A stretch of DNA of 52,912 nt, taken from positions 1 to 52,912 of the forward strand of contig JADLDG010000050.1 in assembly GCA_020846775.1 (NCBI GenBank), given 5' to 3'. How positions within the stretch are numbered: position 1 is the stretch's first letter; every line of letters begins with the position of its first letter. Positions 36,734 through 45,126 of this stretch are shown here, one piece after another. The translations under genes and the position numbers were made by a program. The stretch is from Nitrospirota bacterium. GTDB taxonomy: Bacteria > Nitrospirota > 9FT-COMBO-42-15 > HDB-SIOI813. The notes beneath the pieces were generated by a model, which was not told the DNA's origin, made no database searches, and saw only the letters and a program-made list of their open reading frames with translations.

Positions 36734-37065
36734 ATTTTTTCAAGAACTCCTTCAATATCCTCAAAAACATCTCTATCAGAAAACCTGAGAACTTTGACAC
36801 CTAAACTTTCCATATACTTATCTCTTATAATATCTCTTATAGTGCCTTCTTCAGTGTAATGCTGGCCTCCATCAAGCTCTATAATAAGTCTGGCCTTTGG
36901 ACAATAGAAATCTACGATATAATTGCCTATTATCTTTTGCCTGTAAAACTGACATTCTTTAAGTTGCCTTCCTCTTACTTTATCCCAAAGAAATTTCTCT
37001 GCATCAGTCATATTCTTTCTATGTTCCCTTGAGTATTGTTTCAGAGCCCTGTTGTATTTCAGCAT
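36718..37065 (-). CDS. DUF559 (Vsr-like) endonuclease-fold protein
   Basis: A complete 115-residue DUF559 protein. It has the RKNMTDAEKFLWDKVRGRQL opening, FYRQKIIGNYIVDFYCP with the catalytic-type Asp, and LIIELDGGQHY with the E-x-D and His of the Vsr/PD-(D/E)xK-like fold, ending DRDVFEDIEGVLEKI. No methylase accompanies it, so it is not a standard restriction gene. The in-frame TTG at 37104 lies in the upstream repeat; the ATG at 37065 with AAAGGGGGG, supplied by that repeat, is the better start. It interrupts an otherwise biosynthetic operon in the same direction, flanked by repeat copies on both sides. Confidence 0.85.
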   Translation of the reverse strand: MLKYNRALKQYSREHRKNMTDAEKFLWDKVRGRQLKECQFYRQKIIGNYIVDFYCPKARLIIELDGGQHYTEEGTIRDIIRDKYMESLGVKVLRFSDRDVFEDIEGVLEKIWDNL

Positions 37066-37070
37066 CGCAT

Positions 37071-37094
37071 ACCCCCCTTTACTAAAGGGGGGTA
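37071..37094. repeat. CCCCCTTT-family repeat at the 5' side of the DUF559 gene (copy 4)
   Basis: ACCCCCCTTT-ACTA-AAGGGGGGT is a near-perfect hairpin of about 23 bases. On the minus strand its AAAGGGGGG lies about six bases before the DUF559 ATG. With copy 3 it brackets the gene. Confidence 0.75.
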
Positions 37095-37122
37095 TTTGCA
37101 ACAATAACCTGAAGATCCCTAT

Positions 37123-38187
37123 TTATTTCGCAAGGGTGAATAGGCTGCAGGTTCCGTTTCTGTCAAAGCCTATGCAGCTTATTTCTGAAGTATTTGCATT
37201 ATTATCTGTATTATCAGTATTGTTCTCATCTGACTTGTCAGGCGAGGGATAAACAACCCCCTCTTTCAATGAAAGGGCTGCTATAGCAATATCAAAGCCA
37301 TTTCCTGCCGGCATGCCTCCATAGAGTGGTGAGTATGCCTGAACCCTCCTGTTGTCTGCCAACGGTTTATAAAACCGTCCTGTATCCCTATCACCATTTG
37401 CGGCAAGAAACAGTGTTTCGTGATCGCAGGAAAGTTCCCTTCGTCCGGTTTCACATCTGCTCAGGCTGCAGTATGCCCTGTCACCGGATTCTTTCCCCAG
37501 CAGGAAGGCTGCAAAACCCTCACCAGGCATATATGTACATTCATCAAAAGACAAAGGCCTGATAGCAGAAGACCCGCGGCTGCCCGACATCAGCGTTGCG
37601 TAGCCCCTTACATCACAATACTCATCTCCTACCCCTGCCAGCACATAGTCTGCGGTCCCGTCTCTCAGCCAGTTAATAGCAGTTGACATCACTGAAAACG
37701 TTGTCTGTTCAAAGCAGGTAACCGTCAGACATGGTCCCTGGAGCTTGAGTAATATAGAGACATGGGAGGCAAGGGAGTTGTGCACCGAATTGGCGAAAAG
37801 GGTGGGAGAGGCGCATTTGTCACCGAAATCTATCAGGCTGTCGAGGAAGCTGAATGTGGTTTGCAGTGGACCGTAGCCGCTGCCGAAAATTATCCCAACC
37901 CGTGTCCTGTCATCGAGGATTATGCCGCTGTCCTCTATCGCAAGATACGATGATAATAGGGCCATCTGGATGAAACGATCCATCCGGCGCATGGCCGGTC
38001 GCGAGACAAAGCGGTCAAGACCGCGTACCGCTGCCGTATATACTTTTAAAGATGCCTCTCCATCCGCTGTTTCAATCGTGTGTTCCTCAATCGCCGGACT
38101 GACCTTTCCTTCAAGGCCAGACTTGACTGTTTCTATTCCGCACCCGAGGGCCGAAACAGTGCCGATCCCCAAAACCCGGGTGCTCAT
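37123..38187 (-). CDS. Ketosynthase-like chain-length factor (catalytic Cys replaced by Glu)
   Basis: The thiolase fold of beta-ketoacyl synthases is recognisable (GIGTVSALG, VGIIFGSGYGP, YMPGEGFAAFLLG). At the nucleophile position, where the neighbouring KS has ANACSSGT, this protein has TCFEQTTF; aligned without gaps the Cys becomes Glu. The His motifs (AHGT, GHTLGAAG) are missing too. It therefore cannot condense by itself and should pair with the active KS encoded next, as chain-length factors do in type II polyketide and aryl-polyene systems. The start overlaps the stop of that KS by four bases. The C-terminal NTDNTDNNANT stretch is low-complexity. Confidence 0.82.
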   Translation of the reverse strand: MSTRVLGIGTVSALGCGIETVKSGLEGKVSPAIEEHTIETADGEASLKVYTAAVRGLDRFVSRPAMRRMDRFIQMALLSSYLAIEDSGIILDDRTRVGIIFGSGYGPLQTTFSFLDSLIDFGDKCASPTLFANSVHNSLASHVSILLKLQGPCLTVTCFEQTTFSVMSTAINWLRDGTADYVLAGVGDEYCDVRGYATLMSGSRGSSAIRPLSFDECTYMPGEGFAAFLLGKESGDRAYCSLSRCETGRRELSCDHETLFLAANGDRDTGRFYKPLADNRRVQAYSPLYGGMPAGNGFDIAIAALSLKEGVVYPSPDKSDENNTDNTDNNANTSEISCIGFDRNGTCSLFTLAK

Positions 38188-39404
38188 GCCTGTTCCGTAC
38201 CTATAACCAAGACGGAGTTGTTACCTCCGAAGGCAAGTGAGTTAGATATGGCTGTTGTGCCATTTATCGGTCTGTTTTTTGTAGTCGGAGTAATAGCGCA
38301 TTCCGGGTCAAATATCTCAAAACCAGCGGTTGCAGGTAGCTGCTTGTCTATTAGCGCCTTAATCGTAAAGACTGCCTCAATACCTCCGGCCGCCCCGAGG
38401 GTGTGTCCGGTGTATGCCTTGGTGGAAACGACCGGGACTGAGTCCGGAAACATCTCCGCGATAACTTTCCCTTCCACCTTATCATTGTCCGGAGTGGAGG
38501 TGCCATGGGCATTAATAAATGCAATATCATTTACCGAAACACCGGCAGCTTTTAATGCGATGTCTATTGCACGGCGAAGACCCGATCCTTCAGGATGGGG
38601 GGCTGTGGGGTGGTGCGCATCCCCGCTGCTTCCATATCCCTTCACATAACCGAGGACAGGAATGCCCCGCTCTTCAGCAGAGACATTACTTTCAACTATA
38701 ACTATACCGGCGCCCTCTCCCAGATTCAGTCCTTTCCTATTAAGGTCGAATGGTCTGCAAGGTTCCGGAGAAGTAATCAGCAGGGATGTAAAACCAAGAT
38801 AGGTCGTTCGGCACAACTCATCCGCCCCGCCGGCGAGAACAATATCACAGATATCGTTCTCTATCCAGGACTTGGCTAATCCAATAGCGTCAGTACCGGA
38901 TGAGCAGGCGTTGGCAATGGTGACTGCAGGACCGCTGCAGTTGAATAACCCGGCGATGTACAGGGCCGGGTTGTTGGCAAGAAAATTGTTTATCGGATTT
39001 ATTTCCGGGTTCTTCTTATTTTTGTAAGACCTGTAAAAAGGTTCATTGTTCAAAGTGCATCCTACAGTAGTCCCGATGGCCACCCCGACCCGTATTCCCT
39101 GCAGGGCCTTGTTATCAAGGCAGGCATGTTCCAAAGCCTCCATGACAGCGGTCTGTGCCAGAAGGGATGTCCTGGATGGTGTGGCTTTCATGGCGGCCTT
39201 GGATGAATCGTTCCGGGTAGGAATGCAGGCCAGTGTCCATGGGACCTCAAATACCGGACTTATCTTGTCAATTTCTGTACTGAAAATAGCAGGGGCAGAA
39301 GGGCTTCTCTTACCCGAATAAAGCGCCGGTATTATTGTTTTAAGAGAATCCCCGGCTGAGCAGACAGCCCCGAGCCCGGTAATACCTGCAATGAACGGTT
39401 TCAT
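38184..39404 (-). CDS. Beta-ketoacyl-ACP synthase (active KS, partner of the chain-length factor)
   Basis: A complete FabF-type ketosynthase of 406 residues with the Cys-His-His triad: ANACSSGTDAIG, INAHGTSTPDND and YTGHTLGAAGG. The gatekeeping end SNSLAFGGNNSVLV is present. The gene is joined by ATGA overlaps to the ACP gene before it and the chain-length factor after it, a KS-CLF-ACP unit as in type II polyketide synthases. Confidence 0.93.
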   Translation of the reverse strand: MKPFIAGITGLGAVCSAGDSLKTIIPALYSGKRSPSAPAIFSTEIDKISPVFEVPWTLACIPTRNDSSKAAMKATPSRTSLLAQTAVMEALEHACLDNKALQGIRVGVAIGTTVGCTLNNEPFYRSYKNKKNPEINPINNFLANNPALYIAGLFNCSGPAVTIANACSSGTDAIGLAKSWIENDICDIVLAGGADELCRTTYLGFTSLLITSPEPCRPFDLNRKGLNLGEGAGIVIVESNVSAEERGIPVLGYVKGYGSSGDAHHPTAPHPEGSGLRRAIDIALKAAGVSVNDIAFINAHGTSTPDNDKVEGKVIAEMFPDSVPVVSTKAYTGHTLGAAGGIEAVFTIKALIDKQLPATAGFEIFDPECAITPTTKNRPINGTTAISNSLAFGGNNSVLVIGTEQA

Positions 39405-39658
39405 CCCTTACTCTGGCTGGCCCTTATATAATCTGCAAGGGTTTTTACAGAGGCGAATGCCTCCCTTGAGTGTTCAAGATCCTTTGTTTCAATCTGGTAG
39501 TGTTTTTGCAGCAGAACAACCAGTTCAACAGCGTCCAGAGAATCAAGCCCCAGGCCTTCGCCAAACAGAGGATCATCGTCCTTCAGCTCCTCCGGTGTCA
39601 CATCCACAAGTTTCAACTCGGAGATGATTAAAGATTTTAGTTCGTTCTCGAGTGACAA
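39401..39658 (-). CDS. Acyl carrier protein (ACP-2)
   Basis: An 85-residue ACP with phosphopantetheine serine S40 in GLGLDSLDAVELVVLLQKHY, the classic FAS/PKS form. Four-base overlap with the following KS gene. It is the likely carrier for the KS/chain-length-factor pair. Confidence 0.94.
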   Translation of the reverse strand: MSLENELKSLIISELKLVDVTPEELKDDDPLFGEGLGLDSLDAVELVVLLQKHYQIETKDLEHSREAFASVKTLADYIRASQSKG

Positions 39659-39680
39659 TTCTTAAACCTCCTCTTGGTAT

Positions 39681-40607
39681 TTACGCCATTTCCTTTTTGT
39701 TTGTACCCCAGAAATCAAAGAAATTAAACCACATATATGGGTTCTTTTCAAGGTATTCTTCCAGACATGATACATACCTTTGCAAGAGGGTTTTTACTGC
39801 CTCTTCCCTCGGCATCTGTGTCCAGTCCCGGTCGCTGCTGATCTGTTCAGCCCCAATAGTGAAGGTCATGCTGCCGGTCCTTACAGTTAACGAAACCACC
39901 AGGTCAGCGCCTGTGGCTGCAACAAGATAATAGGGGGTTACAGGAAATAAAGCCTTTTCCCCCAGAAATTCCATCTCCATTGTCTTTGCCCCCCATGCCC
40001 GGTCTCCCATTATGGCTACCACCTCCCCGGCCCTGAGGGCATTAGTCGCCTCAACCATTCCACCCAGGAAGCCGGTCGGCGGGATAAAGTGGAACTTGTC
40101 GCGCTGCCCGGCAAGGTCGAAAAAATGCCGCCCTTCATCGTTCGAAATATTAAACAACAGGTTCACTCTGGTCCCTATGTGATCCATCGTCGCCATAGCC
40201 GTCTGCCAGTTGCCGGCATGGGTAGTCAGCAGGACCATCCCCTTCCTCTTCTGTGCAAGATTGTATAAGTTCTCCTGTCCGGGAAAATCAACCTGAAAGC
40301 AGTCCTTGTCAAGGATACCGATAGCCGCCTGGTCTATTAGAACCTTGCCGAACTGATAAAGATAGTATGTCGCGGCCAAAAACCGCCTTATCCTCCCCTG
40401 ATCAGGAAACCTGTGTCTCAGATAGTAATATACAGACTTTCTCGCACTGGTCCTTATCAGGAGGTAATACGGGAGAATGAATGCGAGCAGGAGGTACGCT
40501 GGTATCGGACCTGTCACCCTTATCAGGATGTGGAATATCCCGTAACCAATCCTGCTGCCATAGGTCTGTTGATTATGAGCCTTGCCTGAATTACCCCCTT
40601 TGACCAT
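39681..40607 (-). CDS. LpxL/HtrB-type lysophospholipid acyltransferase
   Basis: The 308-residue protein has an N-terminal hydrophobic segment (residues about 27-48), the acyltransferase box TTHAGNWQTAM with the catalytic His, and the later GDRAWGAKTMEMEFLG region typical of lipid A late acyltransferase relatives. In aryl-polyene clusters such an enzyme, often fused to a GT2 domain, is thought to attach the polyene to a lipid anchor. Here it is separate, overlapping the GT2 gene by 17 bases. Confidence 0.87.
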   Translation of the reverse strand: MVKGGNSGKAHNQQTYGSRIGYGIFHILIRVTGPIPAYLLLAFILPYYLLIRTSARKSVYYYLRHRFPDQGRIRRFLAATYYLYQFGKVLIDQAAIGILDKDCFQVDFPGQENLYNLAQKRKGMVLLTTHAGNWQTAMATMDHIGTRVNLLFNISNDEGRHFFDLAGQRDKFHFIPPTGFLGGMVEATNALRAGEVVAIMGDRAWGAKTMEMEFLGEKALFPVTPYYLVAATGADLVVSLTVRTGSMTFTIGAEQISSDRDWTQMPREEAVKTLLQRYVSCLEEYLEKNPYMWFNFFDFWGTNKKEMA

Positions 40608-41760
40608 CTGTACCTTTGGAAACTCTGAGGTTCTGGTAGAAAATGCCGGTTAGAAAGGCAATAGCTCCAACTAATACGGCCAGAACCGGTCCTATTATCA
40701 ATGAACCTATCAGGTATTCCAATAATCTCTGGGGCGCTTCATAGCCGAGTGTCTGCATATTGAATTCCGTCAGGTAACTGCCGTGCCTCATGTAATAACC
40801 AACTGCTACGGCCAGGCCTGGGACAAAAGGCGGCATGCAGATATTGCTGACACTCAGCGCCACCAGTCTGTTCAACCTGAGCCGGGTGGCTACAAAAAAG
40901 ATCATTATGGAATGACACGCAATCAGCGGGAGTGCACCAAGGAAGACCCCGAGCATTGACGATAAGGCCATGTCCTTAGGAGAAAGGCTTTCCCGGAGAA
41001 GAAGCTTGAATGACCTGATCGGATGGAGGATAGAAAGTTTCTCTTCACTGTCTGTATTAAATATCACCTTATGCGGCCATGGAAGAAAGTTCCTAAGTAC
41101 CAGCCGCGTGTAGGTCCATGATATCCTCGCATTGTCCCGTAGAGGATCGAAATGGGACGCCTTTATTGTTTCATCAGAGTAGTGAACGGAAATGTCCTTA
41201 TGAACGATGGACAGTCCAGCCCAAATACCCCTTACAAGAATCTCAACCTCAAAGTTGTACTTCCGGCCCTGGCATTTAACCTGCCGAAGCGCTGCTACAG
41301 GATAAGCCCTGAATCCGCTCTGACTGTCCGGGACTCTCCATCCTGTCGTAATCCAGACCCACATGTTGGAAAATTTCCTGCCGAAACGGCTTGAGAATGG
41401 AACCATCTCTCCAAATTGTCTGGTCCCGACGATAATCGTCCACGGATTTTCCCTTATCAGATCGGGAAACAGGGCCGCATCCCCCGGATCGTGCTGACCA
41501 TCTGCGTCAATTGTAATTATGTGGGTATATCCATTGGTTTCTGCCCATTCTGCAGCAGAGAGGATGGCGCTCCCTTTGCCCCTGTTATCTGTAAAGTCGA
41601 GCAGCGTGACTGACAGTCCTGCCAGAGTCTCCGGACCGCCATCTGTGCTTCCGTCATTTACCACGAGGACCTTAAGGCCTGTACTCACGGCCTTCTCAGT
41701 CACAGTCCGCAGGGTCTTCAGGTTATTGAATGTTGGTATGACGATCAGGATGTTTATCAT
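40591..41760 (-). CDS. GT2 glycosyltransferase fused to a DUF2062 membrane domain
   Basis: Residues 1-235 form a GT-A glycosyltransferase family 2 domain, with VVNDGSTDGG and the metal-binding ITIDADGQHD, resembling dolichol/undecaprenyl-phosphate mannosyltransferase-like enzymes. Residues about 255-389 are a DUF2062 domain with three or four transmembrane helices (SSMLGVFLGALPLIACHS). It probably acts at the inner membrane and transfers a sugar to the lipid product. Its start overlaps rSAM-5 by four bases. Confidence 0.87.
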   Translation of the reverse strand: MINILIVIPTFNNLKTLRTVTEKAVSTGLKVLVVNDGSTDGGPETLAGLSVTLLDFTDNRGKGSAILSAAEWAETNGYTHIITIDADGQHDPGDAALFPDLIRENPWTIIVGTRQFGEMVPFSSRFGRKFSNMWVWITTGWRVPDSQSGFRAYPVAALRQVKCQGRKYNFEVEILVRGIWAGLSIVHKDISVHYSDETIKASHFDPLRDNARISWTYTRLVLRNFLPWPHKVIFNTDSEEKLSILHPIRSFKLLLRESLSPKDMALSSMLGVFLGALPLIACHSIMIFFVATRLRLNRLVALSVSNICMPPFVPGLAVAVGYYMRHGSYLTEFNMQTLGYEAPQRLLEYLIGSLIIGPVLAVLVGAIAFLTGIFYQNLRVSKGTDGQRG

Positions 41761-43130
41761 TGTACACGTTTACGTCTTCTTTCCAGGTTGATACCTTTTC
41801 CCAGAAGCATGTCCCAGATAGGTCCCTTATAACCAAGATTATGAAATGCCCTTACCTTGTCTGCATCTTTTTCAAATGGATAGACCCTGTCTATTCTGCT
41901 GCCGAAAGACCTTCTGATGGCCTGGTCGAGAAAGGAGGCGGCGACATCCCTGGAGAAGTAAAAAAAAGGCTCGATAAGGTCATCTGCTGAAGTGACCATT
42001 CCTTCCATGACCGCCCGCCTGTGAATCGGTGTACCAGGTATTACCCGGACCCCGGTTGAGGCGAAGACGACGCAGTCGTTAAGACGGTCAATGTTTGAAA
42101 GTCCCTCTTCAACTGTCTGTTCAGTCTCCTCTGGTCCGCCGAATATGATAAAATGGGCACAGCTTATACCTGCAGAGCTGAACAGCCTGTTGCTCTCTTC
42201 TACATCCGACCATGAAAAATGTTTACCCATCCCCTTCAGTGTTATGTCCGTAGAACAATCAGTTCCCCATTCTACAGCCTTCAGACCTGAACGTTTCATC
42301 AGTTCGATATCCTGCAGGCGAAACCGGTCAGGTTTAAAATAGGCCATCCAGGGGATTTGTATCCCGCGGCGGACTATTTCTTCTATTATCTCAAGATAGT
42401 GTCCTGACGGATCATTGAAAACAGAATCTGCAATGAAATAATAATCTGCATGGTACTTATCAATGAGCAATTGAATCTCGTCAGCCACAACTGAGGCCGG
42501 ACGGTACCTGTAAACTCTGCCCTCCAGCGCCGGGTAAGAACAGTAAGCGCATCTTAGCGGACAACCCCGCTTGGTCTGGATGTTCATCATGCCACCATGC
42601 CTGATGTAATACTCCGCGTATCCAGGGTTTCTTCCTGCAGCTGCAGTTTCCCCCCCTGTCAAAGGGGTCTCGTTTCTTAATATCCTTGTGACCGGTCTCC
42701 TTCCGGCAGCAAGTTCCTCGGCAAGGTGCGAGAAAACCACCTCACCCTCCCCCGCTATCCCGTAATCTCCCCCCAATTTTTCCAGAAGGATCTCGGGAAA
42801 CAATGAGTACCCTGCACCCCCCAGGACAATAGGACTTTCAGTACAGAGCCGCAATACCCTGATAATATCCTGATAGAACGGTGCATAGGAGACTGTATTA
42901 TTGTAACTGCAGTTATCTATGTTGCGAATAGAGATGCCAATGACATCAGGCTCCTGTGCCCTTACAAGATCCGTCAGACCCTGTAGTGATTCACCCTCAG
43001 CAAGGTAATCCCACTCAATTACTTCATGCCCGCGGGAAAGTAAATCATGGGCTATCATGGCCATTCCAAGGGGGTAAACAGGATAAGGGTCCCGCGTTAT
43101 ATTGGATGAAAGAAGAAGTATCTTGGCCAT
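41757..43130 (-). CDS. B12-binding-type radical SAM protein (rSAM-5)
   Basis: The B12-binding-like domain (residues 1-145) has LGGAGYSLFPE and AGEGE. The cysteines are C190, C194 and C197 (KRGCPLRCAYC). It is the closest relative of rSAM-2 in this window, sharing SIRNIDNC, QTKRGC, LEG.VYR.R, DSVFND and WMAY motifs. Two such paralogues at two sites of one neighbourhood suggest successive steps or alternative substrates. It overlaps the GT2-DUF2062 gene by four bases and follows rSAM-6 after 27 bases. Confidence 0.87.
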   Translation of the reverse strand: MAKILLLSSNITRDPYPVYPLGMAMIAHDLLSRGHEVIEWDYLAEGESLQGLTDLVRAQEPDVIGISIRNIDNCSYNNTVSYAPFYQDIIRVLRLCTESPIVLGGAGYSLFPEILLEKLGGDYGIAGEGEVVFSHLAEELAAGRRPVTRILRNETPLTGGETAAAGRNPGYAEYYIRHGGMMNIQTKRGCPLRCAYCSYPALEGRVYRYRPASVVADEIQLLIDKYHADYYFIADSVFNDPSGHYLEIIEEIVRRGIQIPWMAYFKPDRFRLQDIELMKRSGLKAVEWGTDCSTDITLKGMGKHFSWSDVEESNRLFSSAGISCAHFIIFGGPEETEQTVEEGLSNIDRLNDCVVFASTGVRVIPGTPIHRRAVMEGMVTSADDLIEPFFYFSRDVAASFLDQAIRRSFGSRIDRVYPFEKDADKVRAFHNLGYKGPIWDMLLGKGINLERRRKRVQ

Positions 43131-43157
43131 TGGTAAATGGTTATACAGGAAAAGGGT

Positions 43158-44417
43158 TCAACACTGCCTGGTGTGTCGAGCATAATCTTTAGGTTTGGGC
43201 GGTGATTGATAAGTGCCATCTGCTATCTCCCTTTGTATTACCTTCATAAACAGGTCACCCATCTTCAATTCCTGCGGTCTTTCTTTATAGAAGGTATCCC
43301 ATGCATATTCATATATATCCTGCAATTCAGTGCATGTCATCTTTTTGGGCTGGAAGACGACCCTGTCGCATGTGTAATCCGCCCAGTTATTGCTGAGGAT
43401 TCTCCCCTCTTTTTCAAGCTGCGCCCTGATGGGGGTATGCATGAATGGTGTCATGATGGTGAACTCGGCAAGATCCAGCCCGATCTCCAGCAGGAAGTCT
43501 ACCAGCCTCTTTATATAATCAATGTCCTGGTCATCTGTGCCGAGGATAATAGTCCCTTCAACACCAATACCATGATCTTTGTACTTTTTGATCCGGTTTC
43601 GAATGACATCGGATGTATCGAAGACCGCCTGGTAAACATACCAGGCGCCGGCCTGATACGCCAGATCGAGAAGCTTGTCGTCATCCTCGATTGGATGGCT
43701 TACCCACTTCTTTTTCAACGGGATAAGCGCCTTAAAGAGCTCTTCCTCCCATTGGTAATTCTGGGCCAGAGAATTGTCAACTAAAAAGAGTCTGTTATTG
43801 TCAATTGAATTAATCTCTTCAACTACCTTTGAGATGGGGCGGGGTCTGAATAACTGCCCTCCAAGGAACGGCGTGCAGCAGGGGAAGCACTTGAAACGGC
43901 AGCCCCTGGATGCGTGTACCAGATCCAGCATCTTAATCCCCCGATAAGTATAGCGTTCACGGTTCAGGATGCCGCGCCTTGCCGGTCCTACCAATTCAAC
44001 CGGAGGAAGGTCTCCTCTCTCATCGTAAACCGCAGCAAGTCTGTTATTCATGAAGTCTTCAAGCACCTTTTCTATACGACCCTCGGACTCCCCCATGAAG
44101 ACGCTGTCTACATGCTGCTGAAACTCATCGCTGTGGAGGGATGCGGATATTCCTCCTGCTATCACGGGTATCCCGCGTCTGCGATAGTGGTCAGCGATCT
44201 CAAATCCCCGGGGAACCTGTGCAGCAAGCATGACTGAGAGAGCTACAATGTCCGGACTGTCTTCCAGATCCAGCGGGTCTACATTTTCATCTATAAATTC
44301 AACATCCGCATAAGGAGGAAGTGATGCTGCAAAGACCACCGGACCGTGGGGAGGGAGGTGAAATTGCGTCTGCCTTTCGATTTTTCTCCACTTCGGGTAA
44401 ATAATTTTTATTCTCAT
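43158..44417 (-). CDS. B12-binding-type radical SAM protein (rSAM-6)
   Basis: A shorter family member (419 residues from the ATG at 44417; a TTG at 44441 would add eight residues and would overlap the upstream KS-like gene). The cysteines are C173, C177 and C180 in RGCRFKCFPCC. The residue before the third Cys is Pro instead of the usual aromatic, and a fourth Cys follows directly. The B12-like domain carries AGGISASLHSDEF. The end of its core (EGRILSNNWADY ... VVFQPKKM) resembles rSAM-1. The function is unknown. Confidence 0.85.
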   Translation of the reverse strand: MRIKIIYPKWRKIERQTQFHLPPHGPVVFAASLPPYADVEFIDENVDPLDLEDSPDIVALSVMLAAQVPRGFEIADHYRRRGIPVIAGGISASLHSDEFQQHVDSVFMGESEGRIEKVLEDFMNNRLAAVYDERGDLPPVELVGPARRGILNRERYTYRGIKMLDLVHASRGCRFKCFPCCTPFLGGQLFRPRPISKVVEEINSIDNNRLFLVDNSLAQNYQWEEELFKALIPLKKKWVSHPIEDDDKLLDLAYQAGAWYVYQAVFDTSDVIRNRIKKYKDHGIGVEGTIILGTDDQDIDYIKRLVDFLLEIGLDLAEFTIMTPFMHTPIRAQLEKEGRILSNNWADYTCDRVVFQPKKMTCTELQDIYEYAWDTFYKERPQELKMGDLFMKVIQREIADGTYQSPPKPKDYARHTRQC

Positions 44418-44424
44418 AGCTCTA

Positions 44425-45126
44425 TTATTCTTTGGGATCAAATAGGTCTGTAAGTGAGGTCACATCCCTGCCGCTGCTTTGCACCATCCTGCCCTTATCA
44501 TACATCAGTTTAGTTCGAAAAGATAACACGTTAGCAGGCTTAGCGTCAAGGATTACGAATACCGCTCCTGCCAGCGGCCGGTCTCCTGTAGCCATCATAT
44601 TTACTGGCGGACTGTCTATCCAGCCTGCCAGCATCCTGCTGGTCTTCCCGGAGGCAATCATTGATGCTGCGTTTTCAAGGGCGCTAATTCCAGGCCCGGA
44701 GCTCTCACCAACGCAATATGTCGGGCCTGTTAGATTAAACAGTACAGCGCATTCACCCAGGACAATGACAGGAAGTGTATAGGAAAAGAGGTTGGGGCTT
44801 GAAAGAACCCCTCCCTGTTCCAGTGTAGTTTGATAATATGCCAGGTCTGTTTCCATTACTTCACAGAGGCTTGACACTACCATCCCAATCGGTTCAGATG
44901 CCTCGCCTTCGCTAATGCCGGCATCTTTCAGCGTCATGGCAACGGCCAGGCACCCAAACTTCGTATAAGCATCGAAACGGCCGAACCTCGGATGGGGACG
45001 TGGAAACAACCCTTTTTCGGAAGGTAGTACTGGAGTACCTGTACCCAACACAGGGCGTTTCCCATCCGCCATAACGCCGTGTCCATTAGGAGTTATCCAC
45101 GCACCACCAGTTATCCAGATATCCAT
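44425..45126 (-). CDS. Ketosynthase-like N-terminal half protein without catalytic Cys
   Basis: At 233 residues it covers only the first half of a thiolase fold, similar to the short 'beta-ketoacyl synthase, N-terminal' proteins of aryl-polyene clusters. The segment NLTGPTYCVGESSGPGISALENA aligns with the nucleophile region of the neighbouring KS, with Ser at the Cys position. No second half follows. The frame is intact and its stop lies only seven bases before the rSAM-6 start, so it looks like a maintained non-catalytic subunit and not a pseudogene; a chain-length or scaffold role is possible. Confidence 0.7.
   Translation of the reverse strand: MDIWITGGAWITPNGHGVMADGKRPVLGTGTPVLPSEKGLFPRPHPRFGRFDAYTKFGCLAVAMTLKDAGISEGEASEPIGMVVSSLCEVMETDLAYYQTTLEQGGVLSSPNLFSYTLPVIVLGECAVLFNLTGPTYCVGESSGPGISALENAASMIASGKTSRMLAGWIDSPPVNMMATGDRPLAGAVFVILDAKPANVLSFRTKLMYDKGRMVQSSGRDVTSLTDLFDPKE

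Noticed and set aside
36718-37065. Restriction-modification or very-short-patch repair gene
   Set aside because: No methyltransferase is near, and the flanking repeats suggest a mobile cassette instead.
44425-45126. Pseudogene of a ketosynthase
   Set aside because: The frame is uninterrupted, spacing to rSAM-6 is tight, and short KS-like proteins of this kind are known from aryl-polyene clusters.
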